Source: JAMXLO01 sp963818775 | Lineage (GTDB): Bacteria; Pseudomonadota; Alphaproteobacteria; Acetobacterales; Acetobacteraceae | NCBI GenBank assembly: GCA_963818775.1 | Contig: CAWFUF010000008.1 | Coordinates: forward strand, 1 to 64,000 | DNA: 64,000 nt | Direction of reading: 5' to 3' | In this document: positions 1 through 9,211 of the stretch, piece after piece | Numbering within the stretch: position 1 is the first letter of the stretch | Layout: every line of letters begins with the position of its first letter | The notes under the pieces: generated by a model | What the model was told of the DNA's origin: nothing | The model's input: only the letters and a program-made list of their open reading frames with translations | Database searches by the model: none | Program-made: the position numbers and the translations under genes

Positions 1-26
1 ATTCCGATAATCGGCCAGATTCCACT

Positions 27-281
27 TCAGCCTTCAGCCGCCTCAGCTGGACTTCTATTGGCGGTTCCGTCGTCCATGCCGATATCCGGCTGCTCCGCCA
101 GCCGCTTCTGCCGACACCGAGCGACGATAGCGCGACCAAGTGCCGCGTCCAGTTCCGCATCAACAAGCTCCTCGATGAACCCACGAACCCGATCCCGGAT
201 GGCCGCCTCGATCGGATCGAACCAACCAGCGCCGAGGAATTCAGGCGACTCCGGCGAACTGTCGTTGTTATGCTTGTCCAT
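27..281 (-). pseudogene. IS256-family transposase, N-terminal remnant
   Basis: The open frame gives 84 residues from an ATG at 281. Residues around DPIEAAIRDRVRGFIEELVD followed by AELDAALGR match the start of IS256/mutator transposases, which bind the ends of their element. After that motif the expected glycine/histidine-rich region and the DDE catalytic domain are missing, and the frame ends after a short unrelated tail. Full-length members have about 400 residues, so this is a dead fragment. No terminal inverted repeats are recognisable. It marks an old insertion upstream of the pentose-phosphate operon. Confidence 0.6.
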
Positions 282-958
282 GGTGTAATTTCTGCGAGGA
301 CGCCGCAGGTCGTGTTGCGGCTGTTCAGCGAGAGACAACTGCGCCGTTGACGGCACCAAATGCTCGACGCTCAACCGTGTAAGCCCCGAAGGCGCAGGGC
401 TTGATCGCGGCGATCACGGCGGCAGCACCATCAGTCCCGCCGTCCATCGCACCGGACGATCCAGTCAGCTTCGACTCCACCGGTGCCAATGCGCCGATGA
501 ATGCCGTCGCCACACCACGAACCTACACCTGCTTGGCGGACACGGCCCCGACGCCGCGAACGGCAACTTCTCCCCGGGCAACGCAAGTGTTCCGTTCTCG
601 GTCGCACTCCTGAGAACCGCATGGCGCGCCAATCGGGCTAGCTCCTCACTCACTGCCGCCATGGCTCTAAGGGCGAGACTTGAAATCTGAGACTAAGCCA
701 GAGTCCGATACGCCGGGACGTTGCCAACTTCCCAGCCAGGCCGCAGCAAAGCGGCTTGACAGGCCGCTGTCCCGCACCCCGCGGGGCGGACTTGAGGCAC
801 TTCGTCCGTAGATGTTAACGTGGCCTCGCCTGGATCAAGTCTCGTGGCCCGCGTTTCAGTGTTTGCTGCGATCAAGCAGCCGGCAATGAAGCGCGCATTA
901 GCGCATCCGATCAACCGCCCTAGGGGAAACACTTCGTCTAACTTGCGAAGGTCAAAAG
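282..958. other. Non-coding stretch upstream of tkt
   Basis: No gene can be supported in these 677 bases. Short open frames exist on both strands but none has a recognisable domain, a good ribosome binding site or a conserved-looking product. A small hairpin is visible at 750-768 (AGCGGC, 7-nt loop, GCCGCT). The stretch probably holds decayed insertion-sequence DNA plus the promoter of the tkt operon; I cannot place the promoter with confidence. Confidence 0.4.
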
Positions 959-3041
959 ATGCGAACGCAGTCGGATATTGACCAGCTTGCGATCAACACC
1001 ATTCGAATGTTGGTCGTAGATGCCGTACAAAAGGCGAAGTCCGGCCATCCTGGCACGCCGATGGATGCGGCTCCAGCAGCGTATACCTTGTGGCAACGTG
1101 TGCTGCGCTACGACCCCGCGGATCCGAGATGGATCAATCGCGATCGCTTTGTCCTATCCAGCGGTCACGCATCGATGCTGCTCTATAGCCTGATCCATCT
1201 GGCGGCCATCAAGGCAGCGAACCCAAGCTACGAAGAGGTCGGCAGGGACGCCGTAACGCTGGACGATATCAAGGCGTTTCGTCAGGCCGGAAGCCGCTGC
1301 CCCGGACATCCCGAGTACAGGTTGGACGTCGGGTGTCGAGACGACAACGGGTCCGCTCGGCCAGGGCGTGGCGACGAGCGTCGGCATGGCTGCCGCTCGC
1401 CAATGGCTCCGCGCCAATTACAATAGGCCGGGCTACGACCTTTTCGACTTCAACGTCTATGCTCTTTGTGGCGATGGCGACATGATGGAAGGGGTTGCCA
1501 GCGAGGCCGGCTCGTTGGCCGGCCACCTGCGATTGTCCAACCTGTGTTGGATTTACGACAGCAACCGCGTGACCATCGAGGGCCATACCGATATCGCATT
1601 CACCGAGGACGTTGCGGCGCGCTTTCTGGCTTATGGCTGGAACGTCCTGCGCGTGACCGATGCCAATGACACGGAGCGGCTCGAACGTGCTTATCACGGG
1701 TTCTTGAGCACCGAGGACCGGCCGACGCTGATCATCGTGCACAGCCATATCGGCTATGGAGCCCCGCACAAGCAGGATTCGCCGGAAGCGCACGGCGAGC
1801 CGCTCGGCGAGGAGGAAGTGCGGCTCACCAAGGAATTCTTCGGCTTCGATCCAGCGCAGGACTTCGTGGTTCCTGATGGCGTGCGCCAGCATTTTTCCGC
1901 ACAACTCGGCGCCCGCGGAGCGCGCTTGAACGCAGAATGGCAAGACACCTTCCAGCGCTACCGCAATCAGTATCCCGACCTGGCCGAACAGGTCGTTTGC
2001 ATGAGCAAGCGTGGACTCCCGTCCGGATGGGAGGCGGCACTGCCGGACTTCCCGCCGAGCGCGACCGGGCTTTCTACGCGCGACGCCTCCGGCAGGGTGC
2101 TGAACGCGGTCGCTGAACGGATACCGTGGATTGTGGGCGGCGCAGCGGACCTGACGCCGAGTACCAAGACACGGCTCACCTTCGAAACCGCTGGCGATTT
2201 CCAGCCCGGTGAGCCACTCGGCAATCGCCGTGGCCGCAATATGCACTTCGGTGTTCGCGAGCACGCGATGTGCGCCGCCGTCAACGGCATGACCCTGACC
2301 GGACTGCGCGCCTTCGGGTCCGGCTTTCTGATCTTCACTGATTATGCGCGCGGCGCGATCCGGCTCGCCTCTTTGATGGACTTGCCGGTTCTGCATATCT
2401 GGACCCACGATTCGATCAGTGTCGGCGAGGACGGCCCTACGCACGAACCGATCGAACAACTGGTCTCATTGCGCGCGATCCCCGGCATGGTCGTAATCCG
2501 TCCCGCCGACGCCAACGAGATGTCCGAAGCCTATCGCTGCATTCTGCAGTTGCAGCACCGCCCCGCTGCGCTGATCTGTTCAAGGCAGCCGTTGCCGATC
2601 GTCGATCGCACGAAATTCGCGCCGGCTGCGGGTCTCGCGAAAGGTGCCTACGTCCTGACCGATGCGCCAGATGCGAAGCCAGACGTCATCCTCATCGCCA
2701 GCGGCAGCGAAGTCACGCTATGCCTCACGGCACGCGACAAGCTCGTCGCGGAAGGCGTCACGACGCGAGTCGTCAGCATGCCGTCATGGGAGTTGTTCGA
2801 AGAACAGGATGCGACGTACCGCGACAGTGTGCTGCCGCCTTCGGTGACGGCGCGGGTGACCGTCGAAGAGGGCTCGCCACTAGGTTGGCAGCGCTACGCG
2901 GGACCGACCGGCGTCGTGTTAGGCATGCGCACCTTCGGCATGTCGGCTCCCATGAAGGTGGTGGCCGAGCATTTTGGTTTTACAACGGACACCGTCGTCG
3001 CTGCGGCCAAAAGGGCCATGGGCCACACACAGGCAGTTTGA
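959..3041 (+). pseudogene. tkt: Transketolase, split by a one-base frameshift
   Basis: Transketolase moves two-carbon units between sugar phosphates in the non-oxidative pentose phosphate pathway, using thiamine diphosphate. The first frame (959 to about 1321) carries the N-terminal pyrophosphate-binding region with SGHPGTPMDAAP and SSGHASMLLYSL. The second frame (about 1323 to 3041) carries the GDGDMMEG...N cofactor motif, the pyrimidine domain with FGVREHAM and DGPTHEP, and the C-terminal domain. An extra T at 1322/1323, after the codons for HPEYR, throws the frame. Removing it restores WTSGVETTTGPLGQGVATS and a normal product of 693 residues. It heads the operon tkt-gnd-zwf-HAD-tal; gnd follows 11 bases later. 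Either the gene is truly inactivated or the base is a sequence error, which I think likelier. Confidence 0.85.
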
Positions 3042-3052
3042 GGAGAACACAA

Positions 3053-4066
3053 ATGGAACTGGGCATGATCGGCCTTGGCCGTATGGGAGCCAACATGGTT
3101 GAGCGGCTGATGAAGGCCGGTCACAAATGCGTGGTCTTTGACAACCACGCCGACGCCGTGCAGCAGTCGGTGGCGAAGGGGGCCAAGGGAACCACCAGTC
3201 TGCCGGATTTCGTCAAGTCTCTGTCGAAGCCGCGAGCCGTCTGGCTGATGCTGCCGGCTGCGGCGGTCGATGCAGTGCTGCATTCATTGGTGCCGCTGCT
3301 CGAGCCGGAAGACATCGTGATCGAAGGCGGCAACTCCTACTATCACGACGACATCCGACGTGCACGCGAGCTGAAGCCCAAAGGGATTCACTATGTCGAT
3401 GTTGGCGTCAGCGGCGGCGTCTGGGGGCTCGAGCGCGGCTACTGTCACATGATCGGTGGCGAGGACGCGACCGTAAAGCACCTCGATCCAATTTTCCGTT
3501 CGTTGGCGCCTGGTGTCGAGACCGCGCCGCGCACGCCTGGCGCCACTGGCACGCCGAGCCAGGCGGAGTATGGCTATCTGCACTGCGGCCCGAACGGTGC
3601 TGGCCACTTCGTCAAAATGGTCCACAATGGCATTGAATACGGCATGATGGCGGCATTCGCCGAGGGCTTCAACATCATGAAGAATGCAAATATCGGCCTG
3701 AAAACGCACGAGGTAGATGCTGAGACGACGCCACTCCGCGATCCCGACCACTACAAGTACAACATTGACGTCGGACAGGTTGCCGAGCTGTGGCGGCGCG
3801 GCAGCGTTGTCGGCTCGTGGCTGCTGGACCTTACCGCCGGCGCCATGCGCGAAAATGCCGATCTGGCGAACTTCCAGGGCCACGTGTCGGATTCTGGTGA
3901 AGGCCGCTGGACGGTGCTCGCCGCGATCGATGAAGGTGTGCCCGCCCCGGTGATCAGTTCGGCACTTTATTCGCGGTTCGAATCGCGTGGCAACGCCGAT
4001 TATGCCAACCGGGTCCTATCGGCAATGCGCTTTGCCTTCGGCGGCCACGTCGAGAAGAAGGCGTAG
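3053..4066 (+). CDS. gnd: 6-phosphogluconate dehydrogenase, short decarboxylating type
   Basis: Converts 6-phosphogluconate to ribulose 5-phosphate and CO2 with reduction of NAD(P). The 337-residue product starts with the Rossmann fingerprint GLGRMGANM (residues 7-15). It has EGGNSYYHDD (91-100), the substrate-binding VGVSGG stretch (118-122) and the catalytic GHFVKMVHNG segment (184-193, Lys188). The length fits the short GndA/YqeC-like class rather than the 470-residue enterobacterial form. ATG at 3053 follows a GAGGAGAA ribosome binding site; a longer upstream frame lies inside tkt and is not used. zwf begins 5 bases after its stop, so the two oxidative-branch enzymes are co-transcribed. 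Confidence 0.93.
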   Translation: MELGMIGLGRMGANMVERLMKAGHKCVVFDNHADAVQQSVAKGAKGTTSLPDFVKSLSKPRAVWLMLPAAAVDAVLHSLVPLLEPEDIVIEGGNSYYHDDIRRARELKPKGIHYVDVGVSGGVWGLERGYCHMIGGEDATVKHLDPIFRSLAPGVETAPRTPGATGTPSQAEYGYLHCGPNGAGHFVKMVHNGIEYGMMAAFAEGFNIMKNANIGLKTHEVDAETTPLRDPDHYKYNIDVGQVAELWRRGSVVGSWLLDLTAGAMRENADLANFQGHVSDSGEGRWTVLAAIDEGVPAPVISSALYSRFESRGNADYANRVLSAMRFAFGGHVEKKA

Positions 4067-4070
4067 TTGA

Positions 4071-5462
4071 ATGGCCGAGCAACGGTCGGACGCGATTGTC
4101 TTCTTCGGCGCCACCGGCGATCTTGCGTACAAGCAGATCTTCCCGTCGCTGTTGGGTCTGGTACGCGATGAGGGGTTGGATGTCCCAATCATCGGCGTCG
4201 CCAAGGCCGGGTGGAATCTCGACCAACTGAAGACGCGCGCGGCAGACAGCCTGCAGCACCATGGCGGTGCAGATCCGCAGGCGATGCAGCGGCTGATGTC
4301 GCTGCTGCGCTATGTCGATGGCGACTATAACGACGCTGCGACCTTCACCGAGCTGCGCAAACAGCTTGGCGAGGCGCAGCGGCCGCTGCACTATCTCGCG
4401 GTGCCCCCAAGCCTGTTTGCGACCGTGGCGCAGGCACTCGCGAAGTCGGGTTGCGCTGACAACGCTCGTCTGGTGATCGAGAAGCCTTTTGGCCATAACC
4501 GCGAAACTGCGCGCACATTGAACCGACTGTTGGAGCAGTACTTTTCCGAGGAGAACATATTCCGGATCGACCATTACCTTGGCAAAGAGCCAGTCCAGAA
4601 TATCGTCTATACCCGCTTTGCCAACTCGATGTTCGAACCGCTGTGGAACCGTGAGCACGTCAGCAGTATCCAGATCACCATGGCGGAGAATTTTGGCGTC
4701 CAGGACCGTGGCAACTTCTACGACGAGACCGGCGCGATCCGCGACGTAGTACAGAACCACATGCTGCAGGTTCTGGCGCAACTGACGATGGACCCGCCGA
4801 CCGGCGAAGAGCACGAGGCGATGCGCGACCAGAAGGCGGCGTTGCTGAAGGCGGTGCGCCCGCTCGATCCTGCACACGTTGTGCGCGGGCAGTATGCCGG
4901 CTATCAGGCGGTGCCGGGTGTTCGCGCAGGTTCTACCGTCGAAACATTCGTCGCGCTGAAGCTGTTCATCGAGACGTGGCGCTGGGCCGGTGTGCCGATC
5001 TACATCCGTGCCGGCAAGGAACTGCCGGTGACAGCAACTGAAGTAGTGGTGCATTTCAAACGTCCGCCACGCGAAACCTTCGACGAGCTCGTGCCGCTGA
5101 GCTCCGGTCATGTGCGGATGCGCATCAGCCCGGATGTGAGTATCGCAATGGGCGTGCGCGTGAAGCTGCCCGGCGAACGCATGGTCGGCGAAGACGTCGA
5201 GATGATTCTGACCGAGCATGCGCCAAGCATGCTGCCGCCGTATCAGCGTCTGCTCGGTGATGCGGTGCGCGGGTTGGGAGAGCTGTTCGGGCGTGACGAT
5301 ATCGTCGACGCGCAATGGCGTATCGCGGAGCCGATCTTGGACGATGTGACGCCGGTCTATCCATATGAAAAGGGCACGTGGGGTCCCAGCGAGGCCGAGG
5401 CGCTGATCGGTTCCGATGGGCCGTGGCGCAACCCGAACCCGGAGATGGAGCAATCCAAATGA
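4071..5462 (+). CDS. zwf: Glucose-6-phosphate 1-dehydrogenase
   Basis: Catalyses the first step of the oxidative pentose phosphate pathway, glucose 6-phosphate to 6-phosphogluconolactone, with NAD(P). The 463-residue protein has the N-terminal nucleotide fold with FFGATGDLA (11-19), EKPFGH (137-142) and the active-site signature RIDHYLGKE (165-173), followed by the large alpha+beta domain. Length is slightly below the usual 480-510 but all signature motifs are present. Its TGA overlaps the ATG of the next gene (ATGA), which indicates translational coupling. No 6-phosphogluconolactonase gene is present in the operon as seen here. Confidence 0.95.
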   Translation: MAEQRSDAIVFFGATGDLAYKQIFPSLLGLVRDEGLDVPIIGVAKAGWNLDQLKTRAADSLQHHGGADPQAMQRLMSLLRYVDGDYNDAATFTELRKQLGEAQRPLHYLAVPPSLFATVAQALAKSGCADNARLVIEKPFGHNRETARTLNRLLEQYFSEENIFRIDHYLGKEPVQNIVYTRFANSMFEPLWNREHVSSIQITMAENFGVQDRGNFYDETGAIRDVVQNHMLQVLAQLTMDPPTGEEHEAMRDQKAALLKAVRPLDPAHVVRGQYAGYQAVPGVRAGSTVETFVALKLFIETWRWAGVPIYIRAGKELPVTATEVVVHFKRPPRETFDELVPLSSGHVRMRISPDVSIAMGVRVKLPGERMVGEDVEMILTEHAPSMLPPYQRLLGDAVRGLGELFGRDDIVDAQWRIAEPILDDVTPVYPYEKGTWGPSEAEALIGSDGPWRNPNPEMEQSK

Positions 5463-6127
5463 TGCACGACCTCGTCTTCCTGTTCGATGTCGACAACACA
5501 TTACTGAACAATGACCGCGTGCAGGCGGATCTCGACGTGCATATCGGCGTGGAGCATGGAACGGCGGCGCGCAATCGGTACTGGGAAATCTTTGAGGCGC
5601 TGCGCAGCGAGCTGGGCTACGCTGACTATCTGGGTGCGCTGGAACGCTACCGGTTGGAGGAGATGCACGACCCGAGACTGCTGCGAATGTCGAACTGGTT
5701 GGTGGACTATCCGTTCGCCGAACGGGTTTACCCAGGTGCGCTCGATGCAGTGAGGCACGCAAGGCAATGGGGACCCGTGGTCATTTTGTCCGATGGTGAC
5801 GCGGTGTTTCAGCCGCGCAAGGTCGAGCGGGCCGGGTTATGGCAGGCATTCGAGGGTCACGTGCTTATCTACATCCATAAGGAAGAAGAGCTGGACGACG
5901 TCGAGCGGTTATATCCAGCGAAGCACTATGTGATGATCGACGACAAGCTTCGCATTCTGGATACGATGAAGAAGATCTGGGGCACACGCGTCACAACTGT
6001 GTTCCCGCGTCAGGGGCACTACGCCACCGATCCCGAGATCCTGGCTCAATATCCGCATGGCGAGATTCAGCTCAACCGCATCGGAGACCTCGTTAGCCAC
6101 GACTTTTCCGACTATGTGAAACAGTGA
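5459..6127 (+). CDS. HAD-superfamily hydrolase
   Basis: A 222-residue haloacid-dehalogenase-type phosphatase. Motif I is FDVDNTLLNND near the N-terminus (the first Asp is the expected nucleophile). Motif II is ILSDGD, and the acidic motif IV is the MIDDK stretch. A helical cap domain lies between motifs I and II. It overlaps the zwf stop by 4 bases and is followed 15 bases later by tal, so it belongs to the pentose-phosphate operon. The substrate cannot be read from the sequence; a sugar phosphate of the pathway is a reasonable inference. Two ATGs are adjacent, and the first overlaps the zwf stop. Confidence 0.85.
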   Translation: MMHDLVFLFDVDNTLLNNDRVQADLDVHIGVEHGTAARNRYWEIFEALRSELGYADYLGALERYRLEEMHDPRLLRMSNWLVDYPFAERVYPGALDAVRHARQWGPVVILSDGDAVFQPRKVERAGLWQAFEGHVLIYIHKEEELDDVERLYPAKHYVMIDDKLRILDTMKKIWGTRVTTVFPRQGHYATDPEILAQYPHGEIQLNRIGDLVSHDFSDYVKQ

Positions 6128-6142
6128 CGGGAGGGTGGGACG

Positions 6143-7219
6143 GTGAAAGCGACTGAACAGCTCCATAACCTTGGGCAGAGCATCTGGCTGGACAACATTA
6201 CCCGCGATCTGCTGACCAGCGGCACACTGCAGCGCTATATCGACGAATTGTCGGTGACCGGCCTCACCTCGAATCCTTCGATCTTTGATCACGCCGTCAC
6301 GCACAGCAAATCGTATGACGCCGAAATCAAGCACCTGGTGGACGCGGGCAAGTCGGACGAGGCGCTGTTCTTTGAACTCGCGGTTCAGGATCTCACCAAG
6401 GCTGCCGACATGTTCGCCGCGATCCATAAGCGAACCGCCGGCGTCGATGGCTGGGTGTCGCTTGAGGTCTCGCCGCTGCTGGCGCATGACACGGCGCGGA
6501 CGATTGCTGAGGCCAGGGCACTGCATGGGAAGGCCGGCCGCCCGAACTTGTTCATCAAGATTCCAGGCACGCTGGAGGGGCTGCCCGCCATCGAAGAGGC
6601 GATCTTTGCGGGTGTGCCGGTCAACGTCACCTTGCTGTTCTCGCGCGATCACTATGTGCGGGCGGCGGACGCTTACTTGCGTGGTCTGGAGCGTCGGGTC
6701 GCTGCGGGACTGAGCCCGGACGTGCGATCGGTCGCATCGGTGTTTGTGAGCCGTTGGGACAAGGCGACTTTGGATAAGGTGCCGCGGGCCCTCAGGGACC
6801 GACTGGGCATCGCGGTCTCGCAGCAAAGCTACAAGGCGTATCGCGACCTCCTGGAGTCCGATCGGTGGCAACGGCTCGAAGGCCTGGGAGCACGTCCGCA
6901 GCGGCTCTTGTTCGCCAGCACCAGCACCAAGGATCCAGAGGCGCCGGACATACTCTATGTAAGCGCGCTTGCGGCGCCGAACACGGTCAACACCATGCCC
7001 GAAGAGACGTTGCTGGCATTCGGCAACCACGGCCAGGTCGATCGGACGATGCCACGGGACGGCAGCAATTCCGAGCAGGTGCTGGTTGCCATCACGCGAG
7101 CCGGCGTCGATGTCGAGGCGCTGGCCAAGGAGCTTCAGGATGAAGGCGCCAAAGGCTTCGTCAATTCCTGGAAGGATCTGCTCAGTGCAATCGATACCAA
7201 GAGCAAGGCGCTAAATTAA
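6143..7219 (+). CDS. tal: Transaldolase
   Basis: Transfers a dihydroxyacetone unit between sedoheptulose 7-phosphate and glyceraldehyde 3-phosphate. The 358-residue protein resembles the long Tal type of actinobacteria and acetic acid bacteria: SVTGLTSNPSIFDHA near residue 40, the Schiff-base lysine segment NLFIKIPGT, and VPVNVTLLFS downstream. Start is GTG at 6143, preceded by the strong ribosome binding site GGGAGGGTGGGA. In some Acetobacteraceae this enzyme is fused to glucose-6-phosphate isomerase, but here it stands alone. It closes the operon and is followed by a palindrome that separates it from the convergent nadC. Confidence 0.93.
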   Translation: MKATEQLHNLGQSIWLDNITRDLLTSGTLQRYIDELSVTGLTSNPSIFDHAVTHSKSYDAEIKHLVDAGKSDEALFFELAVQDLTKAADMFAAIHKRTAGVDGWVSLEVSPLLAHDTARTIAEARALHGKAGRPNLFIKIPGTLEGLPAIEEAIFAGVPVNVTLLFSRDHYVRAADAYLRGLERRVAAGLSPDVRSVASVFVSRWDKATLDKVPRALRDRLGIAVSQQSYKAYRDLLESDRWQRLEGLGARPQRLLFASTSTKDPEAPDILYVSALAAPNTVNTMPEETLLAFGNHGQVDRTMPRDGSNSEQVLVAITRAGVDVEALAKELQDEGAKGFVNSWKDLLSAIDTKSKALN

Positions 7220-7242
7220 TTCATCTGTCATTGCGAAAGCGA

Positions 7243-7270
7243 CGAAGCAATCCCCACCAGGATTGCTTCG
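7243..7270. terminator. Palindrome between convergent tal and nadC
   Basis: An 11-bp perfect stem (CGAAGCAATCC paired with GGATTGCTTCG) encloses a 6-nt loop. It lies between the stop codons of tal and nadC, so it could end transcription from both sides. There is no clear T-run. The flanking CATTGCGAAAGCGACGAAGC wording resembles a dispersed palindromic repeat common in alphaproteobacterial intergenic DNA, so it may be a repeat copy serving as terminator. Confidence 0.5.
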
Positions 7271-7271
7271 C

Positions 7272-8120
7272 TCACCCGCGATGATCCAGCCCGATATCCA
7301 GCACCGTTGCGCTGTGCGTGAGCCAACCGACCGATAGCAGATCGACCCCCGACGCAGCGATCGCTGGCGCAGTATCGGGTCGTATACGCCCGGATGCCTC
7401 AGTGATCGCCCGGCCCCCCACGATCTCGACCGCCAAGCGCAGCATGTCAGGCCCCATGTTGTCGAGCAGCACGGCATCGACGCGCAACGTCATGGCCTCC
7501 TGAAGTTGCGCCAGCGTGTCCACCTCCACCTCGATCTTCACCAGATGCCCAACACCGGCGCGCGTGCGTTCCACCGCGGCCCGCACGCCGCCGGCGATCG
7601 CCACGTGGTTGTCCTTGATCAACACCGCATCATCCAGCCCGAACCGGTGGTTCGATCCGCCGCCGACACGCACGGCGTATTTCTGCGCCGCGCGCAATCC
7701 CGGCATAGTCTTGCGTGTGCACACTACCTGCGCCTTGGTCCCGACAATCGCATCGACGATGCCGCGTGTCGCGGACGCGACGCCTGACAGATGGCACAGG
7801 AAATTCAGCGCCGTCCGTTCCGCCGTCAGGATACCCCGTGCCGGTCCGCTTATCACCGCGATCAGATCGCCCGGCGCCAGCCGGCTGCCGTCTGCGCGCT
7901 CGACGATCACCGCGATCGCAGGATCGATCAGGCGAAACGCGGTGATCGCGTAGTCCAGTCCTGCCACTACACCGGCCTGGCGCGCCACGAGCGCGCATTC
8001 GGTACGTGCGCTCGCCGGCACGATCGCATCCGTCGTCAGGTCGCCGGCGCGGCCGAGATCCTCCAGCAGCGCTGCGCGCACCGAGGGCTCGACCATGATG
8101 GAGGGCAAGGGCGGGATCAT
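7272..8120 (-). CDS. nadC: Nicotinate-nucleotide pyrophosphorylase (quinolinate phosphoribosyltransferase)
   Basis: Makes nicotinate mononucleotide from quinolinate and PRPP in de novo NAD synthesis. The 282-residue protein shows EDLGRAGDLTTDA, the barrel segment TRKTMPGLRAAQKYAV, GGGSNHRFGLDDAVLIKDNH and the C-terminal SVGWLTHSA stretch, all typical of NadC. ATG at 8120 overlaps the nadA stop (ATGA), so the two are translated as a pair; a longer upstream frame would run inside nadA. nadB, which supplies iminoaspartate, is not in this operon. Confidence 0.95.
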   Translation of the reverse strand: MIPPLPSIMVEPSVRAALLEDLGRAGDLTTDAIVPASARTECALVARQAGVVAGLDYAITAFRLIDPAIAVIVERADGSRLAPGDLIAVISGPARGILTAERTALNFLCHLSGVASATRGIVDAIVGTKAQVVCTRKTMPGLRAAQKYAVRVGGGSNHRFGLDDAVLIKDNHVAIAGGVRAAVERTRAGVGHLVKIEVEVDTLAQLQEAMTLRVDAVLLDNMGPDMLRLAVEIVGGRAITEASGRIRPDTAPAIAASGVDLLSVGWLTHSATVLDIGLDHRG

Positions 8121-9100
8121 GGCACGGCCAGCATACGCTCGACCGCCTGACGGGCACCCACCGCCACCGCCGGGTCGATCGTCACCTCGTGGCGCATCTC
8201 CTCCAGCGCCGTGCGGATGTTTGCCAGCGTGATGCGCTTCATGTGCGGGCAGAGATTGCACGGACGGACGAACTGCACGTCCGGATGATGCACCGACACA
8301 TTGTCGGCCATCGAGCATTCGGTGATCAGCACCACCTTCGCCGGCTTCTGCTTGCCCACATAGCCCGACATATCCGCGGTCGAGCCGGTGAAATCCGCCT
8401 CGGCCACCACCTCCGGCGGGCACTCGGGATGCGCCAGCACCACGACGCCGGGGTTCTCGGCGCGCAGTTCGCGGATCTGCGCGGCGGTGAAGCGCTCATG
8501 GACCTCGCAATGACCAGCCCAGGTGATGATCTTCACCCCGGTCTGCGCCGCGATGTTCTGCGCCAGGAATTCGTCCGGCAACATGATCACGCGGTCGACC
8601 CCCAGCAATTCGATGACCTTGCGGGCGTTGCCCGACGTGCAGCAAATGTCAAACTCGGCCTTCACTGCCGCCGATGTATTGACATAGGTCACCACGGGCA
8701 CGCCGGGATAGCGCTCACGCAGCAGGCGCACGTCCGCCGCGGTGATCAATTCCGCCAGAGAGCAGCCGGCGCGGGTATCCGGGATCAGTACGGTTTTCGA
8801 CGGGTTCAGCAGCTTCGCCGTCTCCGCCATGAAGTGCACGCCGGCGAGCACGATGACATCGGCGTCCACCTTCATCGCCTCGCGCGCCAGGGCCAAGCTG
8901 TCGCCCACGATGTCCGAGACGCAGTGGAAGATCTCTGGAGTCATGTAGTTGTGGCCCAGGATCACCGCGTTGCGCCGGCGCTTCAGCGCCAGGATGGCAT
9001 CGATGTCGTCGGCGAACACCGGCCACTCCATCGGCGGGACGAACGCCTTGACCCGGTCGTACAGCGGGGCGGTGCGGGCGAGCGTTTCACCATGTGACAT
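8117..9100 (-). CDS. nadA: Quinolinate synthase
   Basis: Condenses iminoaspartate with dihydroxyacetone phosphate to quinolinate; the enzyme carries a [4Fe-4S] cluster. The 327-residue protein has AVILGHNYMTPEI, DTRAGCSL (Cys113), the WAGHCEVHERFT segment (Cys198) and RPCNLCPHMKRI (Cys281, Cys284), which together supply the expected cluster ligands. ATG at 9100 sits just downstream of AAGGGAGAA. The two NadQ-type operators lie 13-63 bases upstream. It is followed by nadC with a 4-base overlap. Confidence 0.95.
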   Translation of the reverse strand: MSHGETLARTAPLYDRVKAFVPPMEWPVFADDIDAILALKRRRNAVILGHNYMTPEIFHCVSDIVGDSLALAREAMKVDADVIVLAGVHFMAETAKLLNPSKTVLIPDTRAGCSLAELITAADVRLLRERYPGVPVVTYVNTSAAVKAEFDICCTSGNARKVIELLGVDRVIMLPDEFLAQNIAAQTGVKIITWAGHCEVHERFTAAQIRELRAENPGVVVLAHPECPPEVVAEADFTGSTADMSGYVGKQKPAKVVLITECSMADNVSVHHPDVQFVRPCNLCPHMKRITLANIRTALEEMRHEVTIDPAVAVGARQAVERMLAVP

Positions 9101-9112
9101 GCGGACTTCTCC

Positions 9113-9135
9113 CTTATGCTCTACATGAGCATTTC
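9113..9135 (-). promoter_or_regulatory. NadQ-type operator 1 (proximal to nadA)
   Basis: Inverted repeat with half-sites CTTATGCT and AGCATTTC separated by 7 bases. It lies between the -10 element and the nadA start codon and touches the ribosome binding site. Half-sites match those of operator 2, whose centre is 28 bp away. Confidence 0.7.
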
Positions 9136-9140
9136 ACTTG

Positions 9141-9163
9141 CTTATACTAATGCTGAGCATAAG
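9141..9163 (-). promoter_or_regulatory. NadQ-type operator 2
   Basis: Inverted repeat CTTATACT, 7-base spacer, AGCATAAG; the arms differ from perfect symmetry at one position. It fills the spacer between the putative -35 and -10 boxes of the nadA promoter, so a bound repressor would block RNA polymerase. The gene for the likely repressor, nadQ, is immediately upstream. Confidence 0.75.
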
Positions 9164-9171
9164 GGTGTCAA
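9141..9171 (-). promoter_or_regulatory. Promoter of nadA-nadC
   Basis: On the minus strand TTGACA (9166-9171) is followed after 19 bases by TATAAG (9141-9146). The -35 box is a perfect match and the spacer is slightly long. The position just inside the operator pair supports it. Confidence 0.55.
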
Positions 9172-9211
9172 GGGCCTTATCGTCACGCCGCCACGATCGG
9201 CAGAGGGCGGT

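Noticed and set aside
693..932. 79-codon minus-strand frame upstream of tkt
   Set aside because: No ribosome binding site, no recognisable motif, and it covers the likely promoter region.
1269..2459. 396-codon open frame antisense to transketolase
   Set aside because: Mirror of the strong third-position GC of tkt; no domain and no ribosome binding site.
3954..5762. 602-codon open frame antisense to zwf
   Set aside because: The sense frame is a complete G6PD; the antisense product is low in hydrophobics and rich in Arg/His, as GC shadows are.
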